Positions 59,436-64,000 of a DNA stretch of 64,000 nt are shown here, in pieces. Origin of the DNA: Gimibacter soli (lineage in GTDB: Bacteria; Pseudomonadota; Alphaproteobacteria; Sphingomonadales; Kordiimonadaceae); NCBI RefSeq assembly GCF_028463845.1, contig NZ_CP116805.1, positions 3,344,001 to 3,408,000 of the forward strand, in the 5' to 3' direction. The position numbers and the translations under genes are program-made. The notes beneath the pieces are model-generated. The model ran no database searches. It was not told where the DNA came from and saw only the letters and a list, made by a program, of their open reading frames with translations. The stretch's first letter is position 1, and each line of letters begins with the position of its first letter.

Positions 59436-61868
59436 TTATTCGTAACGCAGTGCGTTGATCGGCTTGGCGCGGGCCACCAGATATGCCCGCCCGGCAACCG
59501 TCGCCCAGGCAATCAGGAACGCAGCCAGCCCCGCCGCCATGCAGGCGGGCAGCATCAGCCAGCTGTCGATCCGGTTCGGATATTGCTCCAGCCACGCCGA
59601 CATGGTGAAGAAAGCCACCGGCCATGCGATAAGATTGGCAACAATCACGGGCCGCGAGAATTGCCACACCATCATCATCACGATGTCACGCACCCGCGCA
59701 CCCAGCACCTTGCGGATACCGATCTCCTTGGTGCGCCGCTCGGCCGAAACCGCGGCAAGGCCATAAAGCCCCATGCTGGCGATCAGCACGGCAAGGCCGG
59801 AGAAGAAGGTCAGGATTCTGGACATCTGCACTTCTTCCTCGAACTCTTCCGCCACCGCGTCATCGACAAAGGTGAAGACGAACGGGGTGAAGGGCGCGAG
59901 CTCCATCCAGACCTTGCGGACAGCTTCCACAACCTCGCTGGGTGATCCGCCGAAACGGACGGTGAGATTGTAGCCCCTGTCCCGTGTGAAATAGTAGACT
60001 TCCGCACGCTGCGGATCATTGATGTCCTGCAGGCGGGCATTCTTCGCCACCCCGATCACCCTCAGCGGACGCGTGCCATTATAGACAAGTGCACCGATGG
60101 CTGCTTCCGGCGACGAGAAGCCCATCTGTTCAGCTGCGAAAGCATTCAGCATGACCCGGTTTTCGACCGGATTTTCGTCGTCATCATTGTCCTGAAACTC
60201 GTCAGCTTCATTCGCGCCCGAGAAATTTCGCCCCGCCGCAATCTCGACCTTGTAAGTATCGAAGAAGGCGTCATCTATCCAGATCTCGCCCATGTTGATC
60301 TGTTCGTCCCTGACCGGGGTCGGGCCGAAATTGCCGCCGCTGTTGTTGCCATCCGATGGCGTTTCCGACGACATGCTCGCCCCGCGCGCCATCGGAAGGT
60401 TCCGCGCCTTGTCCCGTAGGGTCGCCCGCTTGTCCTTCATGTCGCCGCGATCAACGCCCTGCACAACCAAAAGGTTGTTGCGGTCATAGCCTGGGTCCAT
60501 GTTGGTCACGAACCAGGTCTGGCCATAGATGATGATCGTGGACACGATCAGGATCACCGACACCGCGAACTGGAATGTCACCAGCACCTGGCGAAGGATG
60601 ATGGTCCCCCGGCTTTCCGACGACTTGTTGGCCATCAGAATTCGGCCCGGGCGGCTGCCGCTGATTGCGAAAGCCGGATAGAAACCGGCGAGACCGCCGA
60701 CCAGCAGCACGATCACAACGAGCGACGCCCAGAAGACGCCATCGTCATAGGAAAGCTTCAGCGGCGCATCCAGAAACTCCGCAAAGCTCGGCAGGCTGAA
60801 TTCCAGCAGAACGACTGCCAGCATTGCCGCGATCAATGTGATCAGGACCGATTCCGTGAGGAACTGGACGATCAGTTGCGGACGTCCGGCGCCCAGCACC
60901 TTGCGCAGTGCCACTTCACGCGTCCGGCGGATCGCCTGCGCGGTCGCCAGATTGACAAAGTTGATGGCACCGACGAGCACAAGGACAATCGCAATGGCAA
61001 TCAGTATCTGCATCTTGGCCATCACCGACATCTCGTCGAGGACAACAAAGTCTGCGTGATAATCCGAGAATTTCATGCCATCCATGGCAAGGTATGCCGA
61101 CCCGTTGGAAGACCGGCTTTCGACAAATTTGTCGAGAAGTGCCGGCATGCCAGCCTGAATGGTCGACCATGAAGCACCGGGCTTCAGAAGCACATATTGC
61201 TCGACGCTCGTGGATCCCCAGTTCCGAAGCAGCCAATGCGGCTCGGAGAAGGCTTCCTCGTCCATCAGGGCGACAGCGGGAATGTTCAGCTCGCTGTTTC
61301 TCGGCAAGTCCTCATAGACAGCGACGATGCGATAGTCGCGGTCCAGATTATAGATTTTCAGATTCAGCACGCGGCCCAAGGGGTCGGCGTCACCGAAATG
61401 GTTTTCAGCAAAGGTACGGCTGATGGCGAGGCTGGATTTATCGGCAAAGGCAGCGCCTATGTCGCCTTTCAGGACCTTGAACTGGAAGATTTTCAGAAGA
61501 TCGGGATCGGCCCATTGCACGAATTCGTCGCTGACCTTGTCACCGTCACGAACTGTCGGCTCCAGCGCGCGGAGGCGCGTGGCGGCCTCGATCTCTTCCG
61601 GGAAGGTGCTCAGCATCGCTGACTGCAGTTGGCCGCTGAGCCGGCGCAGCCGTGCCTTCGGCTCGGGGCCTGTCAGGAAGCTTGTGTCCATCCGGTACAG
61701 CTGGTCTGCATTCGCCCAGTTCTTGTCGTAGGAAAGTTCGAACCGGACAAACAAGAGGATCAGGAACGCCGCCATCAGGCCAACGGCCAGGCCGCCGATA
61801 TTGATGACGCTATAAAGCCGTTCCTTGGCAATGTTCCGAAGGGCGCTACGAAGATAGTTGGCAATCAT
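59436..61868 (-). CDS. FtsX/MacB-type ABC transporter permease, array member 2
   Basis: 810 residues, paralogue of the flanking permeases. N-terminal LYSVINIGGLAVGLMAAFLILLF helix, PCD domain, a three-helix cluster with INFVNLATAQAIRRTREVALRKVLGAGRPQL, helix FQFAVSVILIVSTIIIYGQTW, second periplasmic domain, and a final FtsX unit with AERRTKEIGIRKVLGARVRDIV ending in AKPINALRYE. Start at 61868 has AAGGGACG upstream; a longer frame to 61943 would overlap the gene before. About 30 bases separate it from the member 1 start and 13 from the end of member 3. Confidence 0.87.
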   Translation of the reverse strand: MIANYLRSALRNIAKERLYSVINIGGLAVGLMAAFLILLFVRFELSYDKNWANADQLYRMDTSFLTGPEPKARLRRLSGQLQSAMLSTFPEEIEAATRLRALEPTVRDGDKVSDEFVQWADPDLLKIFQFKVLKGDIGAAFADKSSLAISRTFAENHFGDADPLGRVLNLKIYNLDRDYRIVAVYEDLPRNSELNIPAVALMDEEAFSEPHWLLRNWGSTSVEQYVLLKPGASWSTIQAGMPALLDKFVESRSSNGSAYLAMDGMKFSDYHADFVVLDEMSVMAKMQILIAIAIVLVLVGAINFVNLATAQAIRRTREVALRKVLGAGRPQLIVQFLTESVLITLIAAMLAVVLLEFSLPSFAEFLDAPLKLSYDDGVFWASLVVIVLLVGGLAGFYPAFAISGSRPGRILMANKSSESRGTIILRQVLVTFQFAVSVILIVSTIIIYGQTWFVTNMDPGYDRNNLLVVQGVDRGDMKDKRATLRDKARNLPMARGASMSSETPSDGNNSGGNFGPTPVRDEQINMGEIWIDDAFFDTYKVEIAAGRNFSGANEADEFQDNDDDENPVENRVMLNAFAAEQMGFSSPEAAIGALVYNGTRPLRVIGVAKNARLQDINDPQRAEVYYFTRDRGYNLTVRFGGSPSEVVEAVRKVWMELAPFTPFVFTFVDDAVAEEFEEEVQMSRILTFFSGLAVLIASMGLYGLAAVSAERRTKEIGIRKVLGARVRDIVMMMVWQFSRPVIVANLIAWPVAFFTMSAWLEQYPNRIDSWLMLPACMAAGLAAFLIAWATVAGRAYLVARAKPINALRYE

Positions 61869-61881
61869 GATAGCGTCCCTT

Positions 61882-64000
61882 TCACTCGTACCGGAGGGCG
61901 TTGATGGGGTTGGCGCGGGCAACCATGAAGGCGCGCCCGGCAACGGTGATCCAGCCGATCAGCAGCGCCGCCAGTGCAGCCATCACGAACGGCAACGGGC
62001 TGAGCGCCACCCGGTAGGCGAAGCCGTCAAGCCAGCCCGACAGGAAATAGAAAGCCACAGGCCAGGCAATCAGGTTGGCAATCAGGATCGGCTTCGAGAA
62101 TTGCCACAGGAACAGCGTGACGATGTCCATGAGGCTCGCCCCCAGTACCTTGCGGATGCCGATTTCCCGCGTGCGGCGTTCGGCGGTGAAGGACGCAAGG
62201 CCGTAAAGCCCCATGGCCGAGATCGTTACCGCCAGCAGCGTGAAGATGGTGAGCATGTCACCGAGCCGGTTATCGGTCTGGTATTGAAGCTCGACCAGTT
62301 CCGCCATCGAACGATAATCGAGGATGTTCCCCGGGTAGGTTTCCCGCCAAGCATCCCGAATGGCCTCGAGGGCCGCATCGCGGTTCGTACCATCAATGCG
62401 CACCGACATGTCGGACTGGCGCTGCTCGTCCACATAATAGATGCCGGGGCGGATCACATCGCGGGCGCTGTCGAAATGGAAATCATCCACGACACCGACG
62501 ATGGTTGCATCGATCAGCAGGTCGCTTGTCAGATGCACCGTCGCCTGCCGGCCGATGGCTGCGTCCGGCCCTGTGAAGCCCAGCAGCTTGGCAGCTGACG
62601 CATTGATCACGATGTTACCCGTCTGCTTGTAGGTGGCCTCGTCAGCACGAGCCCGCATGACATCGGCCTCTGCCGGGGACAGATAGCGGCCGGCCAAAAG
62701 GTCAATCTCGTAAGCCTTGAAGAAATCCGGGCCGATCGTCAGGCCATCAAGCGTGACGAGATCACCCCCCGTCACGGGGCGCATCTGCAGCCGGTCCTCG
62801 CTGCCTTCGGTCGGCACGTCCGACGAACGACCGACGGCTTTGATATGGGGGCTGGCGAGCAGGCGGTTTTTGAGTGTCTCGGACTGCTCGTTATTGGTAC
62901 CCGCGACAACGATCAGATTGTCCGGATTGAAGCCGAGATCAAGCGCCTGCATATATTGCGTCTGCTTGTTCACGAAGAAGGCGATGATCATCAGTGCCGC
63001 CGAAATGGAGAACTGCGCAACCACCAGAAGCTGGCGCAAGCGGCCGGTGCCATTGTCGGCGCTGGTGCTGCTATAAAGCACATCGTGCGGGCGCAGCATG
63101 GCGAAATAGGCCGCCTGGAAACTGCCGGCACTGATCCCGACACCAAGGCCGAGCACCAGAAGCAGCAGAAGTACCGCTGGCTCCCGCACCAGATCAAGCT
63201 CCACGACCGACGACAGGAAGGCGTTATAGTGCGGCAGCGCCACTTCAACGAGCGCGAGTGCGATCGTCAGGGCCACGAATGCCAGAAGGATTGATTCCCC
63301 GAGGAACTGCTGCACGATCTGCCGGCGCGCAGCACCGAGCACCTTACGCATCGCCACTTCGCGCGCCCGGTGCGCCGTCCGCGCCATCGACAGGTTGAGG
63401 AAATTGACAACCGCGATGATGAGGATAAGAAGCGCCACACCAAGGAAGCCGTAAAGCACGTCAATATCACCGGCAGCATTGGCGCCTTCCAGATGCACCT
63501 TGCCAAGCGGGACAAGGTTTGTTTTCACCGACCATCTGGTGCCGGTCTCCATGCCATCGCCGCTCGCATGCATATGGCGCTCCACAAGGGCGGGCAAATC
63601 GTTGCGGATCAAGTCCACATCAGTGCCCGGCGCGACGCGCATGAAAGTGCTGCGATAAGCAAATCGCCAGTCCTCGCTGAACCAGCGGGCGGCAAGGAAA
63701 TAGTCGCGGACGAAGGGGACGATAAAATCTGACTGAACCGTGGTATCGACCACCGGATCCTCGATCACACCGCTGACCTTGAAATCGACAAACTGACCGG
63801 CAAGGCGGATCGGCAGCACCTTGCCGAGGGCCGGTGCGTCGCCGAAGTATTTCTGCGCGGTGCGGTGGCTGAGAACGATGCTGCGCGGGTCGTCAAAGGC
63901 CGTCGCCACATCGCCTTCAAGGAACCGGAACTGGAAGAAGGAGAGGAAATTCTCGTCCGCCGCCACAACTTGCTGGGCGTAGAGATCATCATGATACTGG
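61882..64000 (-). CDS. FtsX/MacB-type ABC transporter permease, array member 3 (5' end beyond window)
   Basis: The last about 706 residues of a third paralogue; the start lies outside the window, as the frame stays open to 64000. It shows part of the first periplasmic domain (FFQFRFLEGDVATAFDD), the cluster FLNLSMARTAHRAREVAMRKVLGAARRQIV, helix FSISAALMIIAFFVNKQ, a second periplasmic domain and the FtsX unit AERRTREIGIRKVLGASLMDIV, with the same RANPINALRYE end. An ATPase or more permeases may lie upstream of the window. Confidence 0.85.
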   Translation of the reverse strand, partial: QYHDDLYAQQVVAADENFLSFFQFRFLEGDVATAFDDPRSIVLSHRTAQKYFGDAPALGKVLPIRLAGQFVDFKVSGVIEDPVVDTTVQSDFIVPFVRDYFLAARWFSEDWRFAYRSTFMRVAPGTDVDLIRNDLPALVERHMHASGDGMETGTRWSVKTNLVPLGKVHLEGANAAGDIDVLYGFLGVALLILIIAVVNFLNLSMARTAHRAREVAMRKVLGAARRQIVQQFLGESILLAFVALTIALALVEVALPHYNAFLSSVVELDLVREPAVLLLLLVLGLGVGISAGSFQAAYFAMLRPHDVLYSSTSADNGTGRLRQLLVVAQFSISAALMIIAFFVNKQTQYMQALDLGFNPDNLIVVAGTNNEQSETLKNRLLASPHIKAVGRSSDVPTEGSEDRLQMRPVTGGDLVTLDGLTIGPDFFKAYEIDLLAGRYLSPAEADVMRARADEATYKQTGNIVINASAAKLLGFTGPDAAIGRQATVHLTSDLLIDATIVGVVDDFHFDSARDVIRPGIYYVDEQRQSDMSVRIDGTNRDAALEAIRDAWRETYPGNILDYRSMAELVELQYQTDNRLGDMLTIFTLLAVTISAMGLYGLASFTAERRTREIGIRKVLGASLMDIVTLFLWQFSKPILIANLIAWPVAFYFLSGWLDGFAYRVALSPLPFVMAALAALLIGWITVAGRAFMVARANPINALRYE

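Noticed and set aside
58566-59945. 459-codon plus-strand frame across two permease genes
   Set aside because: It spans the junction of two convincing minus-strand genes and matches no family.

Overview
The window is a GC-rich bacterial chromosome segment, almost certainly from an alphaproteobacterium. The pointers are a GapR/DUF2312 nucleoid protein, a DUF2336 protein, DUF1244, a PF07310-type PAS protein, split pntAa/pntAb/pntB transhydrogenase genes, a zapA-6S RNA-5-formyltetrahydrofolate cyclo-ligase order, and PEP-CTERM proteins with the PEPxxW-LMM type of anchor. A Kordiimonadales- or sphingomonad-like aerobic heterotroph would fit, but this placement is inference. No tRNA, rRNA, CRISPR array, prophage or insertion sequence was found.

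Layout. 0.2-3.5 kb: DoxX protein, a peroxiredoxin-like secreted protein, a PEP-CTERM protein and a secreted amidohydrolase. 2-10.8 kb (minus strand): central carbon genes tkt-gap-pgk, then a PI-PLC-like lipoprotein, a DhnA-type fructose-bisphosphate aldolase, thiE and the amidohydrolase. 11-13.5 kb (plus): coiled-coil protein, zapA, 6S RNA, cyclo-ligase and a YmdB-like phosphoesterase. 13.5-19.3 kb: two paralogous RTX/pre-peptidase-domain proteins with a second PEP-CTERM protein, a GNAT gene and what looks like a GNAT remnant, followed by dispersed palindromic repeats. 19.3-25.6 kb (minus): RND efflux permease, its membrane-fusion partner and a LytS/LytTR-type two-component system in one run. 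25.7-30.5 kb: a DUF6491 protein, two poorly known genes around a divergent promoter, and the proton-translocating transhydrogenase operon. 30.7-37.5 kb (plus): sigma-54 response regulator, autotransporter, DMT exporter, glutamate racemase.

37.5-47.7 kb is an iron-acquisition region: two TonB-dependent receptors, a PepSY membrane protein next to the first, and a translationally coupled DUF3649-PepSY-DUF3325 operon. Fur-box-like sequences precede all three transcription units. A TetR repressor/AhpD-like pair with two clear operator palindromes and a solute-binding-like protein lie inside this region. 47.7-54.1 kb is housekeeping: gapR, DUF1244, N-formylglutamate amidohydrolase, pyruvate kinase, a sulfotransferase, a HAD phosphatase, the zinc-free form of ribosomal protein L36, and a cytosolic-type M14 carboxypeptidase. 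54.1-55.7 kb is a compact arsenic operon (arsR-arsC-aquaporin) with a nested palindromic operator over the arsR start. 55.7-64 kb holds a DUF2336 protein and three tandem paralogous FtsX/MacB-type ABC permeases, the last cut by the window edge, with no ATPase gene in view.

The most unusual points are the RTX-GNAT duplication, the three-permease array lacking a visible ATPase, the RND pump with a CusA-like VDAA motif coupled to a LytTR system, and the aquaporin-based arsenic operon without an arsenite pump. I did not find one clearly unprecedented system; these are candidates. Gene starts were refined by Shine-Dalgarno inspection, and all family assignments are from motif recognition without database searches.
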